Below, one piece after another: positions 26,968-36,417 of a stretch of DNA of 64,000 nt; positions within the stretch are counted from its first letter, which is position 1, and each line of letters starts with the position of its first letter. This stretch comes from Sporanaerobacter acetigenes DSM 13106. GTDB lineage: Bacteria; Bacillota; Clostridia; Tissierellales; Sporanaerobacteraceae. The stretch spans positions 62,001 through 126,000 of the forward strand of contig NZ_FQXR01000006.1 of NCBI RefSeq assembly GCF_900130025.1, in the 5' to 3' direction. The translations under genes were made by a program, and so were the position numbers. The notes beneath the pieces are model-generated. The model made no database searches. It saw only the letters and a list, made by a program, of their open reading frames with translations, and was not told the origin of the DNA.

Positions 26968-27870
26968 TTACCCTCCTATAATTATACTTATACCTTTTTT
27001 ATTAAACTCTTTCTCTATTAATTCCTTCTTTTCATCAGATAAAAGCAAATCCTTAGGAATTCTGTATTCTTTCCCAAATCTACTGTATTTTTCTCTTCCA
27101 TAGTCATGATAAGGTAGTATATTAACTTTTTTAACGCCTAACTTTCCTAAAAATTGAGAAAATTCTTTTATATCTTCTAAGTCATCATTTATTCCTGGAA
27201 TAAAAGGAATCCTTGGAATAACGTTTGCCCCGCTATTTAAAAGTTTCTCTATATTGTCTAATATCACTTTATTTGATACTCCTGTATATTTCTTATGCTT
27301 TACATCATTTATTAATTTGATATCATATAAAAACAAATCCACTTCATCTATTAATTTTTCAATTTTTTCCCATTCCGCATACCCAGATGTATCTACAGCT
27401 ACATGAATCCCTGACTTTTTAAGACCTTTAACTATACTAAATAAAAAATCAAACTGCATCAAAGGCTCTCCCCCTGATATCGTCGCTCCTCCATTGGATT
27501 CATCATAAAATATTGCATCTTTTTCCACTTCATTAATAACCCACTCATCAGTGACTAATTTTCCTACAAATTCAAGTGCCTTCCCAGGGCATACCTCTAC
27601 GCACTTCCCACACAAATTGCACTTTTGTCTTTCAATAAAAACTTTATTTTCTTTAATTGTTGCAGCATTTATTTCACATATATTCTTGCAACCGCCACAT
27701 CCAATACACCTATTCTTAAATATAGCCAATTCCCTATCTAAAATTTGTCCTTCTGGATTGTGGCACCACCAACAACGTAATGGACATCCTTTTAAAAAAA
27801 TAGTTGTTCTAATCCCTGGTCCATCATGAATAGAAAATCTTTGTATATTGAAAATATAGCCTTGCCCCAA
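26968..27870 (-). CDS. Glycyl radical enzyme activase (radical SAM)
   Basis: Installs the glycyl radical on the partner dehydratase using S-adenosylmethionine. In 300 residues: the radical SAM cluster motif Cys29-x3-Cys33-x2-Cys36 (CPLRCWWC), a ferredoxin-like insert with two 4Fe-4S sets (Cys55, 58, 61, 65 and Cys84, 87, 90, 94), and the GGEPLMQ SAM-contact motif. The IHDGPGIRTT opening is typical of PFL-type activases; the double-cluster insert is typical of activases for dehydratases rather than pyruvate formate-lyase. Gene pairing (5 bases from the enzyme) fixes the partner. First gene of this operon, with its own sigma-A promoter. Confidence 0.93.
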   Translation of the reverse strand: MGQGYIFNIQRFSIHDGPGIRTTIFLKGCPLRCWWCHNPEGQILDRELAIFKNRCIGCGGCKNICEINAATIKENKVFIERQKCNLCGKCVEVCPGKALEFVGKLVTDEWVINEVEKDAIFYDESNGGATISGGEPLMQFDFLFSIVKGLKKSGIHVAVDTSGYAEWEKIEKLIDEVDLFLYDIKLINDVKHKKYTGVSNKVILDNIEKLLNSGANVIPRIPFIPGINDDLEDIKEFSQFLGKLGVKKVNILPYHDYGREKYSRFGKEYRIPKDLLLSDEKKELIEKEFNKKGISIIIGG

Positions 27871-27911
27871 AGGATCACCTCTTTTTAATTTTATGTAATA
27901 TCTATATATAC

Positions 27912-27940
27912 ATTATATATTATACTAAAAAAATATTCAA
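27912..27940 (-). promoter_or_regulatory. Sigma-A promoter of the hydroxyproline operon
   Basis: On the minus strand: TTGAAT (27935-27940), 17-bp spacer, TATAAT (27912-27917), about 42 bases before the activase start. It lies after the terminator that follows dppF, so the catabolic genes can be expressed separately from the transporter. Confidence 0.6.
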
Positions 27941-27993
27941 TATTTTTCATGTATATGAATAATTTATTTTGTTTATATATTAAAATAAATTAT

Positions 27994-28022
27994 AAAAAAT
28001 GCTCCCATTGGAAGCATTTTTT
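27994..28022 (-). terminator. Terminator after the dpp operon
   Basis: Stem aaaaaatgct / agcatttttt with a partly paired cccattgg loop, about 95 bases after the dppF stop. The intervening stretch shows no gene. Confidence 0.75.
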
Positions 28023-28115
28023 ATAATAAAAATAGGGGGAGAAACAGTATCACAGCATGACACTATTCCAAGTTAGTATTTGCAATATATTTAAATATAA
28101 CTAAATTCCATTTTC

Positions 28116-29075
28116 TTATAATAGATGGCAAGCAACAAAATGTCCTTTCTTTATCTCAACAAGTTCTGGCATTTTTTCTTTACAAATTTCTCTTGCCATC
28201 TTACATCTAGGTGCAAACTTGCATCCTGGTGGTGGATTGATAGGGCTTGGTATTTCTCCTTCTATTGGTATTCTCGTTTTCTTTCTTTCTTGTTCTGGAT
28301 CAGGTATTGGTATTGAAGATAACAATGCCGTAGTATATGGATGTAATGGATTTTTATAAAGTTCTTCACTTTCTGCAAGCTCAACCAAATGACCTAAATA
28401 CATTACTCCTACCCTGTCAGAAATATACTTAACCATAGACAAATCATGTGCTATAAATAGATAAGTTAACTTTTTTTCCTTTTGCAATTCAACTAGAAGA
28501 TTTACTACTTGTGCTTGGATAGAAACATCTAGAGCAGAAATAGGTTCATCACAAACTATAAATTCAGGTTCAATAGCCAATGCTCTAGCAATTCCTATTC
28601 TCTGTCTTTGTCCTCCTGAAAATTCATGAGGAAATCTAGATGCATGTTCTTTATTTAATCCAACGGTTTCAAGTAGTTCGAAAATTTTTTCTTTTCTGTC
28701 TTTTCCTCTATAAAGATCGTGTATATCTATTCCTTCCCCAATAATATCTTCAACTGTCATTCTAGGATTTAAAGAAGAATATGGGTCTTGAAATATAATT
28801 TGAGCCCTTTTTCTAAATTCCTTCTTTTCCTTTGATTTTAATGTATGAACATTTATTCCATCAAATATAACTTCTCCTCCTGTGGCACCATATAGTCCCA
28901 ACACAGTTTTCCCACAAGTTGTTTTTCCACAACCAGATTCTCCAACAAGGCCTAGGGTTTCACCTCTCTTGATATTAAAACTTATATCATCAACGGCTTT
29001 TACAGTTGCTTTACGGCCAGCTTTAAAATATTTTTTTAAGTTTTTAACCTCAATTAATACTTCACTATTATCCAT
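28116..29075 (-). CDS. dppF: Peptide ABC transporter ATP-binding protein (DppF-like)
   Basis: Second ATPase of a dipeptide/oligopeptide importer, 319 residues. Walker [15 protein letters not shown]-loop FQDPYSSLNPRM, signature FSGGQRQRIGIARA, Walker B FIVCDEPISALD and H-loop IAHD; the C-terminal oligo-HPY region has the cysteine pattern GCKFAPRCKMA...C...ACH that is common in this family. The start ATG overlaps the dppD stop by 8 bases (ATGGATAA). Last gene of the operon. Confidence 0.92.
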   Translation of the reverse strand: MDNSEVLIEVKNLKKYFKAGRKATVKAVDDISFNIKRGETLGLVGESGCGKTTCGKTVLGLYGATGGEVIFDGINVHTLKSKEKKEFRKRAQIIFQDPYSSLNPRMTVEDIIGEGIDIHDLYRGKDRKEKIFELLETVGLNKEHASRFPHEFSGGQRQRIGIARALAIEPEFIVCDEPISALDVSIQAQVVNLLVELQKEKKLTYLFIAHDLSMVKYISDRVGVMYLGHLVELAESEELYKNPLHPYTTALLSSIPIPDPEQERKKTRIPIEGEIPSPINPPPGCKFAPRCKMAREICKEKMPELVEIKKGHFVACHLL

Positions 29076-30108
29076 TTAGTTCACCCCTTTGTAGCAATAG
29101 CTCTGGAACACCTCTAGTATCAGCCTTTTCATTATGTAACCAGCAGCAAGATTCATGTTCATCTCCAAAATTTGCGGTTTTAGGATAAATAGTCCTGCAA
29201 ACTTTCATTCCAAACTCACATCTCGCAGCAAAAGGACAACCAATTGGAGGGTCTGTCAAATCTGGAGGAGTACCTGCTAATGAATATAATTTTTCCCTTT
29301 CACTTATATGAAGTTTAGGAACTGATTTCAATAACGCAAAAGTATATGGATGTTTTGGATTATAAAATATTTCATCTGTAGTTCCTTTTTCAACTATTTT
29401 CCCAGCATACATTACATGTATTCTATCTGCTACACTAGCTACAACACCTAAATCGTGAGTTATTAAAATGACTCCTGTATCCAACTCTTTCTTTAAATCA
29501 TTTATCAAATCCATGATTTGTGCTTGAATTGTTACATCTAATGCTGTTGTTGGTTCATCAGCAATCAAAATTTTAGGATTACAAGCAAGTGCGATTGCAA
29601 TCATTACTCTCTGGCGCATACCACCAGAAAATTCGTGAGGATATTGATCTAATCTTTCCTTTGCATTTGGTATTCTAACAAGTTCAAGCATTTTCAATGC
29701 ACGAATTCTAGCTTCACTTGATGATACATTTTCATGAATAATTATACTTTCAGCAATTTGATTTCCAATTTTCATAGTTGGATTTAAAGAAGTCATAGGA
29801 TCCTGAAATATCATAGAAATTTGTCTTCCTCTAACTTTACTCATTTCCGATTCACTAAGCTTAAGAAGGTTTTTGCCATCAAAATTAATTTCAGATTTAT
29901 CTTTTTCAATTATTGTTTGAGAACCTGGCAACAATCCCATAATAGCTTTAGAAGTAACAGTCTTCCCACAACCTGACTCTCCTACAATAGCAAGAGTTTC
30001 ACCTTTATCCAAATGAAAATCAACTCCCCTGACTGCTTGTACAATTCCAGCATAAGTTTTAAATGAGACTTTTAAGTTTTTAATTTCTAAAATTCTTTCA
30101 CTATTCAT
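29068..30108 (-). CDS. dppD: Peptide ABC transporter ATP-binding protein (DppD-like)
   Basis: First ATPase of the importer; 346 residues from the chosen start. Walker [15 protein letters not shown]-loop [12 protein letters not shown], signature [12 protein letters not shown], Walker [13 protein letters not shown]-loop ITHD and the C-terminal [10 protein letters not shown] cysteine segment. ATG 30108 is chosen because the AGGTGAT ribosome site sits directly before it; the upstream GTG at 30117 is part of that site. It follows dppC without a gap and overlaps dppF by 8 bases. Confidence 0.92.
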   Translation of the reverse strand: MNSERILEIKNLKVSFKTYAGIVQAVRGVDFHLDKGETLAIVGESGCGKTVTSKAIMGLLPGSQTIIEKDKSEINFDGKNLLKLSESEMSKVRGRQISMIFQDPMTSLNPTMKIGNQIAESIIIHENVSSSEARIRALKMLELVRIPNAKERLDQYPHEFSGGMRQRVMIAIALACNPKILIADEPTTALDVTIQAQIMDLINDLKKELDTGVILITHDLGVVASVADRIHVMYAGKIVEKGTTDEIFYNPKHPYTFALLKSVPKLHISEREKLYSLAGTPPDLTDPPIGCPFAARCEFGMKVCRTIYPKTANFGDEHESCCWLHNEKADTRGVPELLLQRGELNG

Positions 30109-30117
30109 ATAAATCAC

Positions 30118-31074
30118 CTACTCCCTCAATTTTGGATCTAATGCATCCGAAAGACCATCACCTATCAAATGAAATGACAGTGTAGTAATAACAATCATCA
30201 AACATGGAAAAAACAATTGATGAGGATAAAACATCAAACTTTGCTGCCCTGCTGATGCCAAAGCACCCCAGCTAACTTCAGGAGGTCTTACTCCTAAACC
30301 TATATAACTAAGAAATGCCTCTCCAAAAATAAAACCAGGAACAGACATTGTAATATCCACCATTATAATTCCTAAAACATTTGGCAAAAGATGTTTAATA
30401 ATAATTCTATTCATATTTGCCCCAAGTGCAACAGCTGCTTGAACATAATCTTGTTCTTTTATTTGTAATACTTGTCCCCTAACCATACGAGTTGTTCCTA
30501 TCCAAGAAGTAATACTCATTGCAAATATTAAAGAAAATAAACTTCTTCCCATTACCAAAGTCAATATTATGACAATAATTAAATAAGGTAGATTTCCAAT
30601 AAATTCACATATCCTCATAATGAGATTATCTACCCATCCACCTTTCAATCCTGCAATTATGCCTAAAAGTGAGCCTATAACAAACATAACTAAAGTACAA
30701 AGAAGTCCAATTAATATAGAAACTCTTCCACCCACACAAACTCTTGAAAACAAATCTCTGCCCATATCATCAGTACCAAACCAATATTCAGAATTTGGTT
30801 TTAGGTTTTTTTGAGAAGCATCAATATATTGATAATCCTTCCCAGAAATTTTAGGCCCCAAATATAAAGTCGCAATTACCACTATTAGCATTATTAACCC
30901 TAATATAGCCAACTTATTTTCTCTAAATCTTCTCCATACATCTGCCCAATATGTAATTGAAGGCTTCTGTATTTTTTCAGAAGATAATCCTTTTGTTCCT
31001 ATTCTTTCAAACATATCATCCGTCAAAACTGCATCATCTGCAGATATACCTACCTCATTGTTTACAGTATCCAC
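30118..31074 (-). CDS. dppC: Peptide ABC transporter permease (DppC-like)
   Basis: A 318-residue permease with an N-terminal cytoplasmic tail, a first membrane helix (about 53-73) and the family signature YWFGTDDMGRDLFSRV followed by five more helices. The EAA coupling loop is around AAVALGANMNRIIIKHLLPN. Pairs with DppB to form the translocation pore. It stops immediately before the dppD ribosome site. A 78-bp gap separates it from dppB. Confidence 0.92.
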   Translation of the reverse strand: MDTVNNEVGISADDAVLTDDMFERIGTKGLSSEKIQKPSITYWADVWRRFRENKLAILGLIMLIVVIATLYLGPKISGKDYQYIDASQKNLKPNSEYWFGTDDMGRDLFSRVCVGGRVSILIGLLCTLVMFVIGSLLGIIAGLKGGWVDNLIMRICEFIGNLPYLIIVIILTLVMGRSLFSLIFAMSITSWIGTTRMVRGQVLQIKEQDYVQAAVALGANMNRIIIKHLLPNVLGIIMVDITMSVPGFIFGEAFLSYIGLGVRPPEVSWGALASAGQQSLMFYPHQLFFPCLMIVITTLSFHLIGDGLSDALDPKLRE

Positions 31075-31152
31075 ATTGTTACCCCCTTACTTTTTCAGGA
31101 TAATCTTAAAGACTTGCATCTTTTTATACTATATTTTATTTATCTAAATCTT

Positions 31153-32088
31153 CTAATCTTCGGAACTTGTAATTCTAATCCTTGGATCAACAATTCCATA
31201 CATGATATCTACAAAAATTAATGATAATACATACAATGCTGCAAAAAATATAGTAAATCCTAATATCATGGTATAGTCATTGTTAGTTACAGATTTTACA
31301 TAGTAAGACCCAAGACCTGGTATAGAAAATATTCTTTCAATAACAAAGGACCCAGCAAATATACCTGCAATTGCAGGACCTGTCATAGTAACAATAGGAA
31401 TCATAGAATTTCTCATAACGTGTTTTCTAACAACTCTTCCCTTTTTACAGCCCTTTGATTTTGCAGTAAGAATATAGTCCTCATTTATAACAGAAAGAGT
31501 ACTGCTTCTCATAAACTTTGTATAACTTGCAACGCCACCAATGGTATATGCCAACACTGGCAGAATATAATGTTTCATTTCTCCCCAACCAAATACAGGA
31601 GCTAATTTCCATTTGAAACCTATGAAATATTGGAGCAGTGCAGCAAATACAAAACTTGGAACACATATAGCCAGTACTACGAGAACCCTTATTATGTAAT
31701 CGGGTGTTTTCCCTCTATGCAGTGCTGATATTAATCCCAATAAAACTCCTATTACAATCTGAAGTGCCAAAGCAATAATCCCTATTTTAGCTGAAATTGG
31801 TGCATTCGTTTTTATGATATCGTTTACAGATTTCCCGGTATAAACTATAGATTCTCCAAAATCACCCTTTGTTATAAGATTTTTCATATATATTCCATAT
31901 CTCACAGCAACAGGCTTATCAAGACCGTATTTTGTACGAATTACAGCTTGGGCCTTTTCAGGCATCTGACCAACTTTTGCTGCAATAGGATCTCCCGGAG
32001 CACCTGCTATTAAAAAAAAGGTTGCTGTTGTAATCAAAAATAAAGTAAGCAAACCATAGAGTATTCTCTTAAGAATAAATTTAAACAT
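31153..32088 (-). CDS. dppB: Peptide ABC transporter permease (DppB-like)
   Basis: A 311-residue permease with six predicted helices; the start FILKRILYGLLTLFLI and the segment GDPI-AAKVGQMPEK are typical of DppB/OppB. The EAA loop is TAKSKGCKKGRVVRKHVMRNSMIP. It ends with VDPRIRITS, a common C-terminus of the family. A hairpin in the 152-bp gap after dppE probably lowers its expression relative to the binding protein. Confidence 0.92.
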   Translation of the reverse strand: MFKFILKRILYGLLTLFLITTATFFLIAGAPGDPIAAKVGQMPEKAQAVIRTKYGLDKPVAVRYGIYMKNLITKGDFGESIVYTGKSVNDIIKTNAPISAKIGIIALALQIVIGVLLGLISALHRGKTPDYIIRVLVVLAICVPSFVFAALLQYFIGFKWKLAPVFGWGEMKHYILPVLAYTIGGVASYTKFMRSSTLSVINEDYILTAKSKGCKKGRVVRKHVMRNSMIPIVTMTGPAIAGIFAGSFVIERIFSIPGLGSYYVKSVTNNDYTMILGFTIFFAALYVLSLIFVDIMYGIVDPRIRITSSED

Positions 32089-32164
32089 AATTTCACTCCT
32101 CTTTTCATGCTTATCCTACATTTTAATTTCTATATATTAGCATCAAAGATTTATTAAAAATTTT

Positions 32165-32205
32165 GATAAACAAGACATGTTTTAAAAAACTATGTCTTGT
32201 TTATC
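32165..32205 (-). terminator. Attenuating hairpin between dppE and dppB
   Basis: A perfect 14-bp stem gataaacaagacat / atgtcttgtttatc (32165-32178, 32192-32205) with a 13-base loop and an A/T-rich tract after it. Probably partial termination, giving more binding protein than permease. Confidence 0.75.
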
Positions 32206-32240
32206 TTTAATTTCAATTCTTAAAAAATATTCATCTACTT

Positions 32241-33971
32241 TTATTCAATATATATTTTTGTATAATCCACTCCAGCATTTGGACTCAAATAATAGCCCTT
32301 TAAATAATTAGCTTTATAATATGTTGCTTTTCCACAATAAACAGGTGCAATAACCCCCGTGCCAACCAATATTTTTTCTGCTTCATGGAATAATTCTGCT
32401 CTTTCCTTATCATCAGTACTTAAAGACGCTTTTTCAATCAATTCATGATACTTATCTGCATCAGAACCTGTCCAACCTGACTTTTTACTATCAAAATATC
32501 CTTCAACAGGATCATAAATGCTTAACAATGTACTAGGGTCATTGTAATCAGGACTCCAACCAGCAGTACATATATCATAATCTCCTTCATCAACCTTATC
32601 CCACATAATATTCCATTCCATCATATCAATAGTAATTGTAACACCTAGCTTTTCTTGCCATTCTTGCAACAACCATTCTGCTGATTTTTTGGAATATTCA
32701 GATGTGCCTCTTGTTGCATATCTAATTTCCATTTTTGATGGATCTGGATCAAGCCCTTCTTCTTTAAGTCCTTCAACTAAAAGTGCTTTTGGATCTGGAT
32801 ATTCTTCTTGCAAATCTTTTAATACATTACTATCTTCATTAATCAAATCTTTATATAGTTTTTCACCGCAATTTATAACATCTGGTACTAAAGAATAAAG
32901 TGGTGTAGAAGCTCCATGATTTAGATCTTCATTGTATTTTTCTCTATCTATTGCCAAAGAAAATGCTAATCTTATCTTTGGATTCTTGAAATATTTGTTT
33001 GAACAATTAAAACCATAAAATTCAGGATTATTTTCAACTAATTCAAATTTTGTATACTTATCTTGTTCTGCTTCAATTGTTCCTTGCCAGTCAGGATCAT
33101 TAGTTCCTACAAAATCAGTATCTCCAGATAGCAATGCTTGAACTGCTGCAGCTGGTTCTTCCACAATATATCTATTAACCTTTTCAAGTTTTACGTTTTC
33201 AGCATCCCAATACTTTTCATTTTTAACAAAATTCATTTTAACATTTGGTTCCCAATTTTCAAGTTCAAATATTCCATTAGTCACAATTTTATCTACTGAA
33301 GAACCATATTCTTCTCCCCATTCTTCATATTTGTCCTCCCTTACAGGTTTTGCACGATCAAGCAATTGAACAAAATATGAACAAGGTTTTGTCAATGTGA
33401 ATTCAACGGTTTTTTCATCTATTGCTTTTACTCCAATATCTTCTGGTTTCTTATCATATTTAGAATTTTCGCCATCATTGTAATGTGCTTCTGCAAAATT
33501 AAGAATAATATTATCAAATAACCATGCATTTGTAGAACCTACTTCTGGTGTAGCCATCTTCCTAAATGTATAAACAAAATCATCTGCTTTTACTGGAACA
33601 CCGTCATTCCAGACAGCGTTTTCTCTGATTTTAAAAGTATATACAGTACCATCTTCATTTGCTGACCAATCCTCTGCAATTCCTGGTTTAATTACTGCAA
33701 CACCATTTTCATCAGATACATAATAAATTAAACTCTCAAGGATCATCCTCTGTACTGAATAATCTGGCTCAGTTGTATTAAGCAATGGATTTAAACCTGT
33801 AGGTTCATCCAAAGTACTAAAGCTATATACTTGTTCTTTTGCTTCTTTAACTTTTCCAGATTCTCCTTCTGATTTTCCTCCAGTAGTAGCCTCATTGCCA
33901 CATCCTGCTAATGTTCCTAAACATAACAACACAGCTATTGCCAAGGCAATAATTTTTTTTGATTTTCCCAT
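32241..33971 (-). CDS. dppE: Peptide ABC transporter substrate-binding lipoprotein
   Basis: Captures peptides outside the membrane. The 576 residues begin with a lipoprotein signal (LAGC, Cys24), then the family-5 solute-binding fold: TLDEPTGLNPLL, GIAEDWSANEDGTVYTFKIR, WNDGVPVKADDFVYTFRK, NGIFELENW and AFSLAIDREKY. It is first in the operon and followed by an attenuator. Family 5 proteins bind di-/oligopeptides most often, but nickel, heme or opines also occur; specificity for proline or hydroxyproline peptides is inferred only from its neighbours. The ribosome site is GGAGGG. Confidence 0.9.
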   Translation of the reverse strand: MGKSKKIIALAIAVLLCLGTLAGCGNEATTGGKSEGESGKVKEAKEQVYSFSTLDEPTGLNPLLNTTEPDYSVQRMILESLIYYVSDENGVAVIKPGIAEDWSANEDGTVYTFKIRENAVWNDGVPVKADDFVYTFRKMATPEVGSTNAWLFDNIILNFAEAHYNDGENSKYDKKPEDIGVKAIDEKTVEFTLTKPCSYFVQLLDRAKPVREDKYEEWGEEYGSSVDKIVTNGIFELENWEPNVKMNFVKNEKYWDAENVKLEKVNRYIVEEPAAAVQALLSGDTDFVGTNDPDWQGTIEAEQDKYTKFELVENNPEFYGFNCSNKYFKNPKIRLAFSLAIDREKYNEDLNHGASTPLYSLVPDVINCGEKLYKDLINEDSNVLKDLQEEYPDPKALLVEGLKEEGLDPDPSKMEIRYATRGTSEYSKKSAEWLLQEWQEKLGVTITIDMMEWNIMWDKVDEGDYDICTAGWSPDYNDPSTLLSIYDPVEGYFDSKKSGWTGSDADKYHELIEKASLSTDDKERAELFHEAEKILVGTGVIAPVYCGKATYYKANYLKGYYLSPNAGVDYTKIYIE

Positions 33972-34420
33972 AATTACCCTCCTAATCTTATGGTATCAAA
34001 TATACTTATATATTCGTATACCTAAATATTAATGTTTTTACATACTCTTAACTTTCTTTCCTCCTTTCTTTTTATCTTCCCCTATAAAGTCCTTATGTTT
34101 TTTTAAATATTTATAAAATTTTAAATAATTAATTATAACTTTGGTATAATACATGGTTAAATTTTTTTCAATACTTAATATGATATTTTTTCATATTTAT
34201 GAATATTTCATCGACTTTTTTTGATTCATATTTAATTTTGATTTTATTTTTTTATATACAAAATACATAAGTTTTTTGTTTTTAAAATTTACTTTCGACA
34301 AAATTCAGCTATGTAAAAATTATCGCCAAGACTTTTCCTTGAATGAAACTTATTTTAGTGCTAATATTAATACATATAGATGTTTTTATAAATCCTAATA
34401 CTTATGAGGAGGAGCAATTA
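33972..34420. other. 449-bp divergent intergenic region
   Basis: Very A/T-rich region between divergently read dppE and the XRE-cupin gene. A plausible minus-strand promoter for dppE is TTAACC (34155-34160), 17 bases, TATAAT (34132-34137). The plus-strand promoter is listed separately. I see no gene, riboswitch or clear palindromic operator here. Confidence 0.5.
34339..34367 (+). promoter_or_regulatory. Sigma-A promoter of the XRE-cupin regulator
   Basis: TTGAAT (34339-34344), 17-bp spacer, TAATAT (34362-34367), about 54 bases before the chosen start. Confidence 0.55.
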
Positions 34421-34996
34421 ATGAATCAAGAAATTGGAGAAAAGCTTAAAGGCCTTAGAACATCGAAAAAAATGACATTAAAAGAACTTAGTGAAAAAAC
34501 CAATTTATCAATTGGTTATTTGTCACAATTGGAAAGAGGACTTACTTCCGTTGCAATATCTTCATTAGAAAATATTGCATTTGCTTTGGAAGTTGACTTA
34601 AGTTATTTTTTTGAGCCACCAACTACCAACGAAAATAGAATAACTCGAAGCTTTGAACAAAAATTGTCAATAGTTGAAAACTCTCGATTTATATATCATA
34701 ATTTGGGAAACGATGGAGAAACCAAGAATATGTCTCCATTTATGATTACTATACTACCTAATTATACCAATGAAGAAGTAATTCCATATTCTCACGAGGG
34801 GGAAGAATTTACCTATGTTTTAGAAGGAGTTTTAACTGTTTTTTTGGAAAACCAAAGATTTGAACTATATCCAGGAGATAGCATGCACATAAATTCCACA
34901 TTAAATCATAATTGGGATAACTATACAAGCAAGTTGGTTAAAATAATATGCACTTATTCTCCAAAAATGTTTGATATCAAAGAGCATATTAAATAA
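34421..34996 (+). CDS. XRE-family regulator with C-terminal cupin sensor domain
   Basis: A 191-residue one-component regulator: an HTH_3 DNA-binding domain (about 5-60; LKELSEKTNLSIGYLSQLERG) and a cupin_2 domain (about 105-180; the HEGEEFTYVLEG motif with metal/ligand-type His and Glu, then YPGDSMHINSTLNHNWDN). I choose ATG 34421 because GAGGAGGAG lies just upstream; the frame is open further but adds an unlikely hydrophobic leader. Such regulators usually control amino-acid or polyamine catabolism. It is divergent from the dpp operon, so control of that operon is likely. The ligand is unknown. Confidence 0.9.
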   Translation: MNQEIGEKLKGLRTSKKMTLKELSEKTNLSIGYLSQLERGLTSVAISSLENIAFALEVDLSYFFEPPTTNENRITRSFEQKLSIVENSRFIYHNLGNDGETKNMSPFMITILPNYTNEEVIPYSHEGEEFTYVLEGVLTVFLENQRFELYPGDSMHINSTLNHNWDNYTSKLVKIICTYSPKMFDIKEHIK

Positions 34997-35000
34997 TAAT

Positions 35001-35040
35001 AAAATAAAAGGAACAACTATATAGTTGTTCCTTTTATTTT
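35001..35040. terminator. 40-bp perfect palindrome, bidirectional terminator
   Basis: aaaataaaaggaacaactat followed directly by its exact reverse complement (35001-35020 and 35021-35040). Shared by the XRE-cupin gene and the convergent GerMN lipoprotein gene, whose stop codon (35034-35036) is inside it. Confidence 0.92.
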
Positions 35041-36134
35041 AATTCCTCAATATTTTCATCTTCTCTAGTAAAATATTCATTTTCTCTAATTTCATAATGT
35101 CCTGAACTATAAGGTTTTCCATCAGTGGAAATATAAACTTTATCCACTCCATAGTAATTGGTAAATGTATATATCATACTGTTTAAGATCTGTGTTTCTA
35201 ATGAACTACCAGCATTCATTTCTTCAATTAATTCTTTAGAAAAATCCACTTTTACTATTTTATCCTCTTTATCTACTACAATGGAATTAATTTTAGTATT
35301 TTCCGATATAAGAGATATTTCTTTAGATGATGGGGGATTTTTAAATCCACTTTCAAATATACTTTCTATACTATCATTAGTTCTAAATTGAAAATCAGTA
35401 TTTTTATAAACAAGCTTTGTACCTTCCTCTTCTGGATAATAAAATCTAATACTATGAACTAATGGTTTGTTTTCTTCAAAACTCTCTAAAAGAGTTTTTA
35501 CTTCAAAATCAGCTGAACTATAAATACTTGCCACATGACCTATACCCTTTACATAATAATCAATTTGCTTTTCCTTATCCCCTAATTCCGTTGTTACTTC
35601 TAGGGCTTTAAATTTTTTATATGGAGTATTTATCTCCACTCCAGAGCCTGTAATAGTGCGATTTTCCCCATTCGGAAGTTTCCAAGACATTCCCACTTTT
35701 AATGGTTCTTTTAAAAGAATTTCAACATTCTCATCTTCTTTTATATCTTCTTTAAGTAGATTCTTAATATGATAAAATTCTCCTTCGCTATAAACTTTCC
35801 TAAGTTCCCCATCTTTATATTCCAATATTTGTACTACCTCTGTTCCTGCATTTATCATTCTTATTTGTGCCTTGTTATCTTCAATATAATCAAAATAAAC
35901 TCTTTGTTCTGCATATTCATTTCCTTCTCCATAATACACCATCAATGTATTTTGTAAAAAAGGAAAATAATCTGATACCTTGCTCATTTCTTCTATTTTT
36001 TCTGTTTCTGTCTTATCCTCTTTTTCCTCCAAAACTTCTCCTTTCAATTCTTCTTTTGAATTCATATTACTACAAGCTGTAACAACACTAAGTATGGATA
36101 ATATTGTAAAAAATACGTAAATTTTCTTTTTCAT
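35034..36134 (-). CDS. GerMN-domain lipoprotein
   Basis: A 366-residue predicted lipoprotein (VVTAC, Cys21) with a charged linker, a unique middle domain (about 50-225) and a C-terminal GerMN domain (about 230-350; SIRFYYPEEEGTKLVYKN, then VDFSKELIEEMNAGSSLETQILNSMIYTFTN in pieces). GerMN is found in GerM, which takes part in spore formation and germination, and in LpqB-like envelope proteins. This supports a spore former. It is transcribed alone; the exact role is not known. Confidence 0.85.
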   Translation of the reverse strand: MKKKIYVFFTILSILSVVTACSNMNSKEELKGEVLEEKEDKTETEKIEEMSKVSDYFPFLQNTLMVYYGEGNEYAEQRVYFDYIEDNKAQIRMINAGTEVVQILEYKDGELRKVYSEGEFYHIKNLLKEDIKEDENVEILLKEPLKVGMSWKLPNGENRTITGSGVEINTPYKKFKALEVTTELGDKEKQIDYYVKGIGHVASIYSSADFEVKTLLESFEENKPLVHSIRFYYPEEEGTKLVYKNTDFQFRTNDSIESIFESGFKNPPSSKEISLISENTKINSIVVDKEDKIVKVDFSKELIEEMNAGSSLETQILNSMIYTFTNYYGVDKVYISTDGKPYSSGHYEIRENEYFTREDENIEELK

Positions 36135-36222
36135 TTTATCACTCCTAACAAAGTCTAGTTGTGCAACTATATATTGCCAATCATCTACAAATATTATTCT
36201 TTTATATATTACTATAAATAAA

Positions 36223-36247
36223 AAAACCTTGCAAGTTGCAAGGTTTT
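36223..36247 (-). terminator. Terminator of tRNA-Lys
   Basis: Stem aaaaccttgc / gcaaggtttt with an aagtt loop, just after the tRNA on the minus strand. Confidence 0.8.
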
Positions 36248-36251
36248 ATCT

Positions 36252-36327
36252 TGGTGCACCTTCAGGGACTCGAACCCTGGGCCCACTGATTAAGAGTCAG
36301 TTGCTCTACCATCTGAGCTAAAGGTGC
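36252..36327 (-). tRNA. tRNA-Lys (anticodon CTT)
   Basis: A 76-base cloverleaf on the minus strand: acceptor GCACCTT/AAGGTGC, anticodon loop CTCTTAA between ACTGA and TCAGT, T-loop TTCGAGT, discriminator A and an encoded CCA. The anticodon CTT reads AAG. All expected invariant positions are present. Confidence 0.96.
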
Positions 36328-36417
36328 ATATCCAAAGGACATTATTTATTATACTATGTTATTTTGAGTTTGTCTAGTCCAAATTTAATTTTTTTATAAT
36401 ATCTTCACAATTTTAAG

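Noticed and set aside
18650-28115. Search for sigma54 (-24/-12) promoters near the sigma54 activator
   Set aside because: No TGGCAC-N5-TTGC match was found by eye in the intergenic gaps; a GGCACG-like string near 56210 is inside a coding region.
33992-34022. GGTAT...ATACC palindrome-like sequence before dppE
   Set aside because: Only the outer five bases pair; the inner part does not, so it is not a convincing operator.
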